The notes below the pieces were generated by a model. It did not search any database. It saw nothing but the letters and a program-made list of their open reading frames with translations, and was not told the origin of the DNA. The translations under genes and the position numbers were made by a program. 64,000 bases of DNA, taken from contig OY726560.1 of assembly GCA_963383645.1 (NCBI GenBank), forward strand, positions 67,891,023 to 67,955,022. Direction: 5' to 3'. Source of the stretch: Muscardinus avellanarius (lineage: Eukaryota; Chordata; Mammalia; Rodentia; Gliridae). The stretch's first letter is position 1, and every line of letters starts with the position of its first letter. Shown here one piece after another: positions 34,535 to 45,157 of this stretch.

Positions 34535-34865
34535 TTTAAAAAACTTTTTATTGGTGCATTGCAGTCATACATTTTAATGGAATACAAGATAGTGGAGGCA
34601 TACATGCACACATCACTCAGTTCTCCCTTACCCAATCCCCACCCCATTCCCTCCCCCTCACTCCTTCTCATGTTTGGCTTAGTGATTGACTTTGATATGT
34701 TTGTTAATGTACATTATGAACATTAGAGAATTTCCCTCTTCCCCCCTCCCATCCCCTCAAGTCGCCTTATTTGCTCATCTGTAGTATCTCCTTCTTCGTC
34801 TGGAGTTCTTCCTATGACCCATCTTCTCCCTAGCTTTTACATATTAGGAAGAAAGTAAATTGTAT
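34535..34865 (-). mobile_element. L1 3' UTR fragment (minus)
   Basis: 'aactttttattggtgcattgcagtcatac', 'gcacacatcactcag', a C-rich tract, 'catgtttggcttagtgattg' and later 'gtatctccttcttcg'. It shares order with 10612-10800 but extends further. On the minus strand this is an L1 3' end with G-rich tract. No ORF2 adjoins. Confidence 0.55.
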
Positions 34866-34872
34866 TTCTATG

Positions 34873-34874
<2 letters not shown>

Positions 34875-34915
<41 letters not shown>

Positions 34916-34920
34916 ACACA
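34875..34920. repeat. (CA)n microsatellite
   Basis: About 20 CA units forming the tail side of the following minus-strand SINE. Confidence 0.95.
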
Positions 34921-35127
34921 TATTTGCGGGTCTGGGGATGGAACCCAGCGGCATTTGACTTCTGAGCTACATCCCCTGCCCAATTTTTTATTCTTTATTT
35001 TGAAACAGGGTCTCACTGAGTTGCAGAGAGGGCCTCACTAAGTAGCTGAGACTGTCTGAGAACCGCGATCCTCAGGTCTCAGCCTCCCAAATGCTGGAAT
35101 TACAAGCCTGCGCCACCACGCCCAGCT
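34921..35127 (-). mobile_element. B1-dID SINE (minus), long subfamily
   Basis: ID half gggtctggggatggaaccc and B1 half ending gccaccacgcccagc. Its tail has been replaced by the CA repeat to the left. Confidence 0.92.
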
Positions 35128-35817
35128 GGGACTAAACATTTTTTACTTCGTTTTACATTTTACTTTCATAAAATCAAATCAACATATATTTGAGAAATTA
35201 TGTGTCTCTTTTAATCATATTTTATATTTATCCCATCAATTAATTATAAATTCTAAAATCTAAAAAATATTTCCTGTAAAGTCCAATAAGAGACATTAAA
35301 AATGGCTTGCTCTAAAGAGGTCAAGGTGTTCCTTACTATTTTGTCCTCAGAAGGAATTATTATTCAAAACAACCCACACTTTTCAAGTCATGTTCCTTGT
35401 AGAAAGTCTGTGTATTCATATATACCAATTATAAAAAGTGTTACCACAAAGTATATGTAAAAAAAGGCAATCACCAAGGTGCAATACAAAGACATTTCCA
35501 GGGTCCTCCAAATATATTCATTAGATTTGCTTCTCCAATTGCTGATGGGACCCAGGCAGAGAATCTCAGCATGGATAGCCATCATTTCTGAGACATGCAG
35601 AGTTTCAGACTCTATAAATTTAAATTTTGTGTCTGAAGGCAAAGAGGTATTTATATATAAAAAAGAAAACACCTGAAAGAATGGTTCACGCCCATAGACA
35701 TTAAAAAGGATATTAAATATCCCGGGGAAAATGATCAATAATGAGGCAGTTAAATACACTGAAAGAAACCTTGCCTCCGAAGCCTTGGGGAAGAAATTGA
35801 AACCACATCTAAAAGCC

Positions 35818-35863
<46 letters not shown>

Positions 35864-36645
35864 GAGCTTGGAACAGCACCTGGCCCCAACAATGCTATGA
35901 CTGAGCTCATAAAAGCGGCAGGCAATTATGTAGCTAGTACCCTGTAAAATTTGTCAGTGCACATGGAAAAACAGAGGAACAGCCAGGAGCCTGGTACAAA
36001 TCAAACGGTATAAAGACTGCTAAATAAGGGAGAACCAAGAGCAAGAAGGGACCACAGATCAGGCTGGGAAAGCTCCCTTATTACCCATCAATCCAGCCAC
36101 ATACCTCAAATGCTTCAATAAACTATTTTAAGCACAAGATGTCCCAGGAGGCTGGAGAAGTAGAGGGACATTTTTAGAAAGAAAGGCAAAGTACTTAACT
36201 GTAGCAATGGAGGTGGGGTTATTTCAGTGGTGTCTTGGTCAATGGTGGAAGCCCTCCACCAAGAGACAGTGTCACAGTTGAGGAATGGTCCTGGAACTGC
36301 ACTGGTGAGTCTACCCTTCCTTCTCCCACAGTCAGGTCAACATAGAAATTGAGGGTGAATAGATATACAATGTGAACTAACAGTGATTTCATATAGCTCA
36401 AATTGATTATCATTATTATATGGGACTCTTCCTAGTGTTATTAGACACAACAGGAGGAGGGGGCAGAGAAAGTAATCTGTGAAAACTTTGGAGGTCCTAT
36501 TAAGAAAGCAGCAACATTCATCATGACAATATCACTCATGATTTAGAAGTGTGTATCTCAGGAAGTCCTGCATTAGCTAATCTGTGGGCCATCACACACT
36601 TGTAATGGTGGCTATTACAATAATACCTACTGGTTCAAAACACAG
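35128..36645. other. No confident gene; long A tract
   Basis: The main landmark is the poly(A) tract at 35823-35860. A 163-codon minus-strand frame (35879-35388) crosses it and reads a poly-Phe run there. It contains hydrophobic segments but no family I recognise. A poly(A) after non-repeat sequence could mark an old retrocopy of an unknown RNA, but no TSD was found. Confidence 0.3.
35823..35860. repeat. Poly(A) tract, about 38-40 A
   Basis: Uninterrupted A run with no SINE body on its 5' side. Confidence 0.95.
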
Positions 36646-36647
36646 TT

Positions 36648-36910
36648 CTTCACCAGGTATGGTGGTAGATTTCTGTAATCTAAGCACTTGGGAGACTGAG
36701 AAACAAGGATTGCAGGTTCAAGGCCAGCATCAGCAACTAAGTGAAACCCTCAGAACCTTAGCAAGACCTTGTTTCAAAAATAAAAAAATTAAATAGGACT
36801 TAGAGTGTAGCTCCGAAGTAGAATACCCATGGGTTTGATATCTAGTACCAAAAAAAAGGAAGAAAAAGAAAGAAGAAAGAAAGTAAAAAGAAAAAAAATA
36901 CAGAAGGAAA
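36648..36910 (+). mobile_element. Diverged B1-dID SINE with purine-rich tail
   Basis: Head caccaggtatggtggtagatttctgtaatc, middle 'gcaagaccttgtttcaaaaataaaa', ID half ttagagtgtagctccgaagtag, then an AAAG-rich tail to about 36905. Confidence 0.85.
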
Positions 36911-38589
36911 GAAAACTAAAATACAGTCCTTAAAATTACTAAAACATTATTTAATGTGTTCATCAATTTGTGAATGCATCATAAATTAATGAACACATTA
37001 AATAAATGAATATAAATGGCATTTTATTTATTCTGGGAGAATATAATTGCTATAATTACAAAAGGTTAGAATTATCAAAGAAAGGATGGAAGATGGTAGA
37101 ATAGAAGGCAACAGCCTGTTTTAAGCACTCTGAAATTCAGAACTCAACCAGTGGAAACTTCTTGGAAAAGGAAGAAAAGCAGCCAGAGCTCAACAGAAGA
37201 ATGGCAGCAAAAATGTGGTGGAATCTGAGACATCAGAAAGAGCAGAGGACTGGAAAGAGTTTTAGCATCTCACTTGGTGAGCAGAGAGTGGCTGTGGCAC
37301 CATCTTGGTGAGTTCATGTGGGCCTGGTGGCTGCCAACCAGGGGCCTCAGAGACCAACTGCAGCAAAGAAAGATCAGAATCTTGTCGAGTGAGCATCTGC
37401 AGCAAACTATCAACAAAAGCAATCACACTCTTCTTAAGATGCGACTCCCCAGACTGCACAGCCAGACTGGAGCGAAATCCTGTTGCTGCAGCTGAACTCG
37501 TCCCTGCCTACAAGGATCTGAGCTGTACTGTCAAGACTGTGAGTTTACAAACTGTCCTAGCAGGAGCCTTTCCTGCACACCCACAGAAACCTGCATGGCA
37601 ATGTGAGTTGCCACAGACAGGTGGGTCTAAGAGTTTGTAAATCATCCCTGGGAAGGTGGGAGTGGGGGCAACAGTCCAACACAGCAGAAGTGTGATTTAG
37701 CAGACAGTCCCTAGGGACACTTGAGCAAGAAGGAACTAGTGTTGATAACTCACCACATCCCTTTATGACCTCTAGCAATCAACATTGGACCTCCAGCTGT
37801 GATATCTGTGGAATGAAATAACTCAGCTATCTCTGCTGCAGGCTCAGAAGGCTATGATCTTATGCCCAGTGGTGTTTGGGCACTACAAGCAGAGGCCAAC
37901 AATATCTCACATGATCATAGCAACCAAGATTGACAGCAGTGTCCTTGGGGCTAAATAATTGAGACACTGAAGCTCCAGGCTTAAAACAGTACAATTTCTC
38001 TCTGCCAGAAAGCAGGGAAGCCAGGTACCAACAAGGGTTTGTGTGATCACACCTACAGGATGGAAAAAAACTCAACATTCTTACTGCCAGCAGAGTTTGG
38101 GCCTGTTGTTCATGTATGCCAGTGAATGAAAGTTCCATGTGATCACAACCAGCAGATCACTGGTGATATCCCTGGGACATCAAAGCTCAATCAGCCAAGC
38201 CACAAGTTTGGCATATAGTAATCTCTTGCCCTGCTGAGCTTAGGCCGATACCACAGAGGATGAAGGTCAGCACTCTGTAGAGATTCATGGGTTCACAATC
38301 AGCAGAACAGTGGTAGTATCTGTGGGGCATTAAATCCCAACCAGCAGGCTGCAGGCTGAGAATAGAACATTATAGTTTCTAGTCCTATGGAGTTTGGACT
38401 TGGAGAGTACAGCAACCTGCAGCCAATCAGAGACTCCTGTTTACTTGCACTAAGAGCTAAATATTGTTAAAGAGGCTCTGAGAGAAAAAAATCAAACATT
38501 TGATTATATGAGAAAGATTTGTAGAGGAAAATAAATACTCCCATCATAGGCCTTATTAACAAAGGGATAACAAATACATTACTCTCACT

Positions 38590-39505
38590 CAAAAAGGAAG
38601 AAAATGACAAGACATCAGAAAAACAGACCTGAGAATGCTGAAAACATGAGACTGAAGATTAGAGAAGAAACAAAAAAAATTCCTACAATGCAACAACAAT
38701 GGAAATCACCAGTACCGAGCTGCAGGAAATGCCAGGAGAATTCAAAATTTTGATTTTCAATATGATCAAAAGCCTCAGAGATAAAATTAGGGAAAGTATA
38801 TAGGAAATAAAAGAATATTTGAATATAGAAATTGAGGCCCTGAGTAAGAAAAAAAAAGAGAGACTTTGAGTGAAATAAAGGAGTCAATAAATGAATTAAA
38901 GACAACAATAGGAACAACCTCTGGCAGGCTAGACCATATAAAAAATAGTCTCACTTTTGAGACATTCAAAACTGACCACACGGCCAACAATATGGAAAAA
39001 ACAATATAATAACATGATAAGAACATTCAAGCAATAGGGAATAATATAAAATGACCCACCTTGCAGATAATAGGAATAGGTATTGAAGAAGGTCTAGAAG
39101 CACAACAAAGATATAAGAAGCCTCCTCAGAGAAATAATATCAAAGAATTTCTCAACAGAAAAAGACTTGGACATCCAAGGGGAAGAGACTTTCAGTACAC
39201 CAGTAAGCCAAGATCAAAGAAGTTCTCCATGACATATAATAATCAAATGCCTAACATAGAGACAAAAGAAAAAATCTTAAAAGCATTAAGAACAAAATAA
39301 CAGGTGACATTCAGAGGCAAAACAATAAAAATCACTCCAGACTTCTCAACCCAACTCATGAAAGCCACAAGCTAGTGTAATATACTACAGACCCTGAAAG
39401 AAAACAACTTTCAACCAAGACTATTATATCCAGCAGAAATCAGTGAAATCAACAACAAAAAATACAAAATATCAACAGTACAATTTACAAAGTTCAGAAT
39501 ATTAA
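38590..39505 (+). pseudogene. L1/HAL1 ORF1 remnant
   Basis: Reading across damaged frames: a Glu/Lys-rich coiled-coil-like stretch at about 38700-38900, then IIGIGIEEGLEAQ (39064 on) at the RRM-like domain, QMPNIETKEKILKALR, and TFRGKTIKITPDFSTQLMK with NNFQPRLLYPAE in the C-terminal domain. It parallels the ORF1 of the L1 at 30 kb. Multiple stops and frameshifts. Confidence 0.8.
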
Positions 39506-39509
39506 GACA

Positions 39510-40265
39510 ACAAATAATAAATTTGATGGCAATAAAAAAGTTTCTGCTCATCAAGTAAAACAATCAAGAATCTAAAAGGAAAGCTTACAGAATGGAAGAT
39601 CTTTGCCAGATATTCCTTTGATGGAGGACTAATATCTAGAATATACAAAGAACTAAAAAAGTTTTATGCTAAAAAAAAACCCCAATCAAGAAATGGGCAA
39701 TTGAACTAATAGGCACTTCACAAAAGAAGAGATACAAATGGCTAATAAATACATGAAAAATGTTGAACATCATTAGCAACCAGAGAGATTGAAATAAAAA
39801 CTACACTTAGATTACATCTAACTCCAACCAGAATGGCAATCATCAAAAAATTAAAAAAAAAACACAGTAAATTCTGGTGAGGATGTGGAGAAAGTGGAAC
39901 TTTTCTACACTGTTGGTGGATTTGCAATTTATTTCAGCTGCTATAGAGATTAGTACAGAGATTCCTCAGAAAACTGGAAATGGATTCACCATATGATCCA
40001 GCTATACCACTCCTGGGTATCTTTCCAATGAGACTGAAATCAGAGAATATAATTTACAATAGCCAAATTATGGAACAAACCTAGAAATCTATCAATAGAT
40101 GAATGGATTAAAAAATCGTGGGATATGCAAATGAAAATTCTAAGCAATAAGGAAGAACAAATTTATGTTATTTACAGGAAGATAGAAGGACCTGGAGAAC
40201 ATTAAGTAAGGTGAGATTAGCCAGTCACAGAAAGTGAAAGGTCATATGTTTTCTCTAATATGCTG
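39510..40265 (+). pseudogene. ORF2 C-terminal remnant joined to ORF1
   Basis: Words such as PIKKWAIEL, then the region corresponding to the Cys-rich motif ('gaggatgtggagaaagtgg'), the 'ccatatgatccagctataccactcctggg' block and a last 'cagaaagtg…atgttttctctaatatgc' end before the 3' UTR. Alignment by eye to the 526-residue ORF2 frame at 21-22.7 kb starts near its residue 265, so about two thirds or more of ORF2 is absent. Confidence 0.8.
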
Positions 40266-40635
40266 GTGTTAGAAAGTAATTGGGAACCAGAGGGACTTTA
40301 CATAATGGAGAAGAAACTTCAATGGAGCTAGTGAAGGAGGTGGTCTAGGGGAAGGGTAGGGGGTAGAGGGAGGATCAATGAAGGAATTATTTCATCAGCA
40401 AAATGTACATATGTGAGAATACCAATATTAACCTCAATACCCTGTATGGAGAAGGGGAAGGAGAATGAGGAGGGATGGGAGAAGAATTATAAAAGAACAA
40501 TTATGGTCTTTCAGATGGTATCTCCCTGGGCAAACAGCAGTGAATTTAGCACACATAATCCTCACTAGAATAAGCTCTATCTTTTACTATTCTATTAATA
40601 TCCTTAACAAGTGATCTTATAGGTATCTCAAAGCT

Positions 40636-40776
40636 AAAATTCCACATTAAGACATAATCCTGGTTAGAATATTTGGAGAAATGACACAGATAATTTATTT
40701 TCTTAATCTCAATGAAGTGATAACTTGAAATTTAACTTGTCACAGGAAGAATTATGAAAAGACAATTGTTTCAATG
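40636..40776. repeat. Direct repeat, copy 1 (about 140 bp)
   Basis: Nearly identical to 41350-41488. Differences seen by eye are a 2-base indel and about four substitutions (for example gaattatgaaaagac versus gaattaggaaaagat). The copies are 714 bp apart in the same orientation. Confidence 0.95.
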
Positions 40777-41349
40777 ATTAAATGATTAATTATAACTTAG
40801 TAAGAAACCAAAGACATCAGATTCATTTCATTTTATTATTGTGGTGAATGTATACATAAGCAGTAATGACTTAAATACATTCTGTCTCATTCTAGTAAGT
40901 TGATTAGCTGCTCATTAAAACAAAATCTACTTAAAAGGTCCAAGAAGTAGCCCACGTTGAGCCCAAAATGCAACTGGTAGGGTGATTTACTGATTAGTAG
41001 ATGTCATCTTAAAGTATAGATTCTTCTAAGAGAAATGCAGATAAAAACATGTATTTTTGAATTCTCTGAATTCCTTTTGTAGGAGAAAACTGCTATTTAT
41101 CTGAAAACACTTAGGGGTTCCATCACCTGAGATGATTATGGTTGAATTATTTTGGCCAGACTATGCACATCAATAAGAAAAGCGGTATCTTTTTGCTAAT
41201 GCCATTACTTTTGGTTTTTAACCAAATGACTGATTTGCGTAACCCATGTTTTAATGAGGTTAGCACGTCAGGCACATATACTTACTCATTAGCTAACCTT
41301 GGTAGAAGTACCATTCCTGCTTTATGTAGTCATGGAAATAGGCATCAGC

Positions 41350-41488
41350 AAAATTCCACATTAAGACAATCCTGGCTAGAATATTTGGAGAAATGACACA
41401 GATAATTTATTTTCTTAATCTCAATGAAGTGATAACTTGAAATTTAACTTGTCACAGGAAGAATTAGGAAAAGATAATTGTTTCAATG
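41350..41488. repeat. Direct repeat, copy 2 (about 140 bp)
   Basis: Partner of 40636-40776. It is followed at once by a small array of tatcatctattataca words (41490-41551). Confidence 0.95.
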
Positions 41489-41818
41489 TATCATCTATTA
41501 TACATTTTTATTTATACATTATTATGTATCATCTATTATACATTTCTAGTTCTGGTTCACACAAAATAGAATTTTTAGATGTCATTAAAATGCTTTAAAA
41601 TAATTTATCTTCCTTCTGATTCTTGCTGTATGATAATTTCAAGTGGGTAATGAAGAATTATATCCCTGAAGAATCTTCTTGGACATCTATTATAAACACA
41701 TCTGACTATATATTTCATTTCCATTTATTGATTCTCTTTCTACCTCTTTTTTTTTATTTTTGGTTACTGGGGACTGAACCCAGGAGTGCTCTACCTCTGA
41801 GCCACACCCCCAGACATT

Positions 41819-41843
41819 TTAACTTTTTATTTTATGATTATTC

Positions 41844-41891
<48 letters not shown>

Positions 41892-42087
41892 TTGGTGGTA
41901 CCGGGGTTCCTGGAAACCCTTCTTCCCCCGGGCTATACTCCAAGACCTATTTTATATTTTTATTTGGGAACAGGGTCTCTTAAGCCAGTGAGGCTGGCTT
42001 TGAACCTGTGTGATCCTCCTGTCTCCACCTCCTAAGCACAGAAATCACAAGCGTGTGCCACCATGCCCGGCTTAACTTTTTATTTTA
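41819..42087 (-). mobile_element. Young B1-dID SINE nested in an older one
   Basis: The perfect 16-bp TSD ttaactttttatttta lies at 41819-41834 and 42072-42087, inside the older SINE. The tail has become (ATT)n at 41847-41890. The body is the ttaagagacc subfamily and ends gccaccatgcccggc. Confidence 0.95.
41847..41890. repeat. (ATT)n microsatellite
   Basis: About 15 units in the tail of the nested SINE. Confidence 0.95.
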
Positions 42088-42467
42088 AAATAGGCTCTTG
42101 CTAAGTTGCTGAGGGCCTTTCTTAGTTGCTGAGGCTGGCCTGGATCCTGTCATCCCCCTGTATCAGCCTCCCAAGTACTGGGATTACAGATGTGTGCCAC
42201 TGCACCTATCTCTCTACTTCTTGATACTGGAGAATAAAATCCAATCCTTATCTCTGAAAAGATTTCTCACATATCTCTTAATTTTGTCTTGTAAACATTG
42301 TTTCTTCAGTCATCTTCTTAAGGGTTTTATAGATCCCTTACTTTTTTAGTCATTCTCTGAGGATAAATTAATGATCTTTAAACCTATCAACGGTAAAACC
42401 CGAGAATCTGGATATTTACACAAGAATCTGGCCATTATTTTCCCAAAGCATCAATATCATCTATTAT

Positions 42468-42730
42468 ACATCATTTTTTTGTGGTGCTGGGAATTGAACC
42501 CAGGGGCATCCTAACTCCAAGCTATTTCCTCACCCTATTTTATTTTTTATTTTGAAAGGGTATCACTAAGTTACACAGGGCCTCTCTAAATTGTGGAGGC
42601 TGGCCTTGAACCTTCAATCCTCCTGTCTCAGTTTTCCAAGTATGGGGATTACAATTTTAGTATATGTGCTGCCGAAGTGAGCACAAGTATGTGGATTACA
42701 AATATATACCACAGCACCTGACAACATCAT
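42468..42730 (-). mobile_element. B1-dID SINE (minus) carrying an internal U6 snRNA fragment
   Basis: The ID half (gtgctgggaattgaaccc) and most of the B1 half run to 42651. An antisense U6 fragment interrupts (42652-42684). The B1 head then resumes with a duplicated 'aagtatgtggattaca' block and ends cagcacctgac. The TSD acatcat at 42468-42474 and 42724-42730 encloses everything, so the chimera was inserted as one unit. Confidence 0.85.
42652..42684 (-). ncRNA. RNU6 fragment: U6 snRNA 5' fragment (nt 1-33) inside a SINE
   Basis: The minus strand reads gtgctcacttcggcagcac from 42684, continuing atatactaaaattg. This is the first 33 nt of U6 spliceosomal RNA with one difference (A for G at position 7). 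It begins exactly at the U6 5' end. It is a non-functional fragment: no U6 promoter, and the rest of U6 is missing. Confidence 0.9.
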
Positions 42731-43155
42731 ACTTTCAATGCAATCTGACATCATACTACCGTTCTTAGATGTTTCATTATATTGTTATAGTTGCTGGTGG
42801 CTCCAGCCCTAAATTTTTTGTTGTTGTTGTTAATATCCTGTTACTCCAGTTATTACAGTAGTTTTCGACCAGGATTGATTTTGCCTCCTCCCTTCAAGGA
42901 CATTTGGTATTGTCCAGAGATATTTTGGTTGTCAAATTGGTCTGGGGAAAGGTATTGATGTTCAGTGAGCAGATGCCATGGAGTTTCTGATCATCCTACA
43001 GTCCATTGGACAGTCATTGCATATAACAAGTAATTATCAGTCTCAAAACAGAAAATTTTCAGTGTCGATAATCTGAAATTGAGAATCCCAAGGTCATTTT
43101 TTGATTCAAAAACAGACACTTAGTTTGTATAATAAAATTTACTTTAAATATGGTT
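42731..43155. other. No confident feature
   Basis: AT-rich sequence with a short (TTG)n at about 42820-42832. A small part near 42880-42960 recalls a MER-type DNA transposon, but is not assignable. Confidence 0.3.
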
Positions 43156-43157
43156 AG

Positions 43158-43356
43158 GTGTTTTTTGTTGTTTTTTGATATTGGGGTTCCTGGAAGCCCT
43201 TCTACCTCTGGGCTACACTCCCAGACCTATTGTTACATTTTTTTTTTTTTGAAACAGGGTCTCTTAAGCCTGCGCGGCTGGCTTCGAACCTGTGCGATCC
43301 TCCTGTCTCCACCTCCCAAGCACGGGGATTACAAGCGCGCACCACCACACCCAGCC
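43158..43356 (-). mobile_element. B1-dID SINE (minus), 'ttaagagacc' subfamily
   Basis: gatattggggttcctggaagc (ID half), linker T tract, ggtctcttaagcctgcgcgg and a B1 head ending caccaccacacccagc. Confidence 0.92.
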
Positions 43357-43784
43357 TCTAAAATCTTTTATAATCCAGGATCAATAGAGAGTTTGAGATA
43401 TGCATGTTTTGGTCAACTTTCAGCTTAATCTTCCCATGAACTGCCTCTCCTGAAAAGATCTCTACACTCAAAACTCTTGTTTTTAGCTTTCCAAAAAGTG
43501 GTTGGTGTATGAGTACAGTGTTTTTAAGAGTGTTATTTGAGTATCCCTTGGGTTTCATAAAAATAATTGGAGGACTGCTGAGCATTAATTTGTGGTTCTC
43601 AATTCGTACATGGTCACAGGTAAATAGATGGGATTGGTGCAAATTACTAGACCAAGTGGTGCTGTATCCCTGGATTGGTGGGCTTTTCTCTGGCCACTCT
43701 GCCTGAGTTGTTTGGAAGCCTCACAGCTCACTCAACTGTACCCAGACTATTCTTTTTACTGAATTTTATACATGATCAGCAGAA

Positions 43785-43787
<3 letters not shown>

Positions 43788-43833
<46 letters not shown>

Positions 43834-43995
43834 TGGGGATTGAACTCAGAAGAGTTCTACCTCCAAGGCCTTTCTATTTCTTCTGTTTTTTAGGATCTTT
43901 CTAAATCGCTGAAGCTGACCTCAAACCTATGGTGCTCCTGTCTCAGCCTTTCAGGTACTGGGATTACAAGTGTGTAAGACCTTGCCAGGCTACCA
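43788..43995 (-). mobile_element. Diverged B1-dID SINE (minus) with (TG)n tail
   Basis: (TG)n at 43791-43828 takes the place of the tail. ID half attggggattgaactcag; B1 half ends gtgtgtaagaccttgccaggc. Confidence 0.85.
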
Positions 43996-44324
43996 GTTGC
44001 TTTTAATTATTTCATATTGATCTCAAGCCCAGGCAAATGGAATTAATTAAAAAAATTCAGTAGAAGGCTGGAAGTACCTAGAGATATTGTAATTATTTAT
44101 AGAAGCAGGGATTGAGGTCTATGGACATCGGTTTAAATGTGTCCAAAAACACTGGATAAAACTGGGCAAGAGCAAGTATAATTGGGAGTACACTGAGTCT
44201 TCCTCAGGGAAGGTGTCCAATAACCTGTGCTGAATGAATGAGAATGTGTTCTAAGAGTGCTTTCTGGTCCTGCCACATGGAAGTGAGTTGGATGTAAATA
44301 CCATGAAAACAGAGACTAAAGTTC

Positions 44325-44435
44325 AATTATGACTTATTTATCCTGGTATCACCAGTATCTGGCATAGCAGCTGATGCATACTGGTATTTGATAAATGTTT
44401 TATAAATGACTGGCTCGATGAATAAATAAATAGTA
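44325..44435 (-). mobile_element. L2/MIR-age 3' end relic
   Basis: 'tatcaccagtatctggcatagcagctgatgcatactgg', 'tgataaatgttttataaatgac', 'gatgaataaataaa' follow the well-known old mammalian repeat end (cctggcacatagtaggtgctcaataaatg). Confidence 0.55.
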
Positions 44436-44676
44436 ATGGAGGATTCCTAACAGATGGTATTCATTTGAGGGAAATACTTAGGGCCCAGTAATGCTGTAGT
44501 GTGGTTCCAATCACACTGTGTGACATGGAGGAAAGTGGGCACCAAGGAATTCCTGTCTGTGCTGGGGTTTGGAATGTGTTTAGGATGTTAGTATAGATAC
44601 ATGGGAACACTTGGACATAGATGCAACAAGCTTAAATTCAGAGGCAAGCAGTACATATGCTTACAAAGCACTAGGA

Positions 44677-44913
44677 AACTAACTCTTTATTTTATTTATT
44701 TAATCTTTTGTGGTACTAGGGATGGAACCCATGGGCTTTCTACCCCCGGGGTACACTCTCAGACCTATTTTATTTTATTTTTTTATTTGGAAACAGGGCC
44801 TCACTAAGTAGCTGAGGCTGGCTTCGAACCTGTGCAATCCTCCTGTCTCAGCCTCACAAGTGCTGGGATTACAAGTGTGCGCCACCAAGTCTGGCTCGGT
44901 AACTAACTCTTTA
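44677..44913 (-). mobile_element. B1-dID SINE (minus), head-to-head with the next
   Basis: The perfect 13-bp TSD aactaactcttta lies at 44677-44689 and 44901-44913. ID half ggtactagggatggaaccc; B1 head ends caccaagtctggc at about 44896. Confidence 0.95.
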
Positions 44914-45105
44914 AAAGGTGAACTATTGGCGGGGCATGGTGGCGCATGCTTGTAATCCCCGCTTTTGAGAGGCGGAGACAGGAGGATCGCACAGGTTCGA
45001 AGCCAGCCTTGCTGGCTTAAGAGACCCTGTTCCCAAATAAAAATATAAAATAGGTTTGGGAGTGTAACCCGGAGGTAGAAGGGTTTTCAGGAACCCCAGT
45101 ACCAC

Positions 45106-45157
<52 letters not shown>

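Larger units (their letters stand above)
37068..40496 (+). mobile_element. HAL1-like L1 derivative: 5' UTR-ORF1-ORF2 3' end
   Basis: The 5' edge (about 37084, gatggaagatggtagaatag) looks like an L1 start. A 1.5-kb 5' UTR leads to ORF1 remains (about 38590-39500). These pass, with no endonuclease or RT between, straight into the ORF2 C-terminal third (about 39510-40260) and an L1 3' UTR. A 13-of-14 direct repeat, agaattatcaaaga / agaattataaaaga, at 37068-37081 and 40483-40496 may be the TSD, though no poly(A) precedes the right copy. Old, with many stops. It could be a true HAL1 lineage or a one-off internally deleted L1. Confidence 0.75.
40497..41740. other. Unassigned, with a 140-bp direct repeat
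   Basis: No element or gene recognised. The notable structure is the pair of about 140-bp direct repeats described separately, and short repeats of tatcatctattataca. Confidence 0.4.
41748..42213 (-). mobile_element. Older B1-dID SINE (minus) split by another SINE
   Basis: The right-half part (41748-41834: gttactggggactgaaccc, ctgagccacacccccag) and the left-half part (42088-42213: ataggctcttgctaag… to ggattacagatgtgtgccactgcacc) are one SINE interrupted by the insertion at 41835-42071. Confidence 0.92.

Noticed and set aside
35388..35879. 163-codon minus-strand frame with hydrophobic segments
   Set aside because: Part of it is a poly-Phe run from the A tract. No family is recognisable, there is no start context or splice evidence, and the rest is AT-rich, which gives hydrophobic chance frames.
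37068..40496. Certain TSD for the HAL1-like element
   Set aside because: The 13-of-14 match is AT-rich and the right copy is not preceded by poly(A), so it is kept only as tentative support.
42652..42684. A functional U6 gene
   Set aside because: Only 33 nt are present, with no PSE/TATA-like upstream region, and it lies within a SINE.
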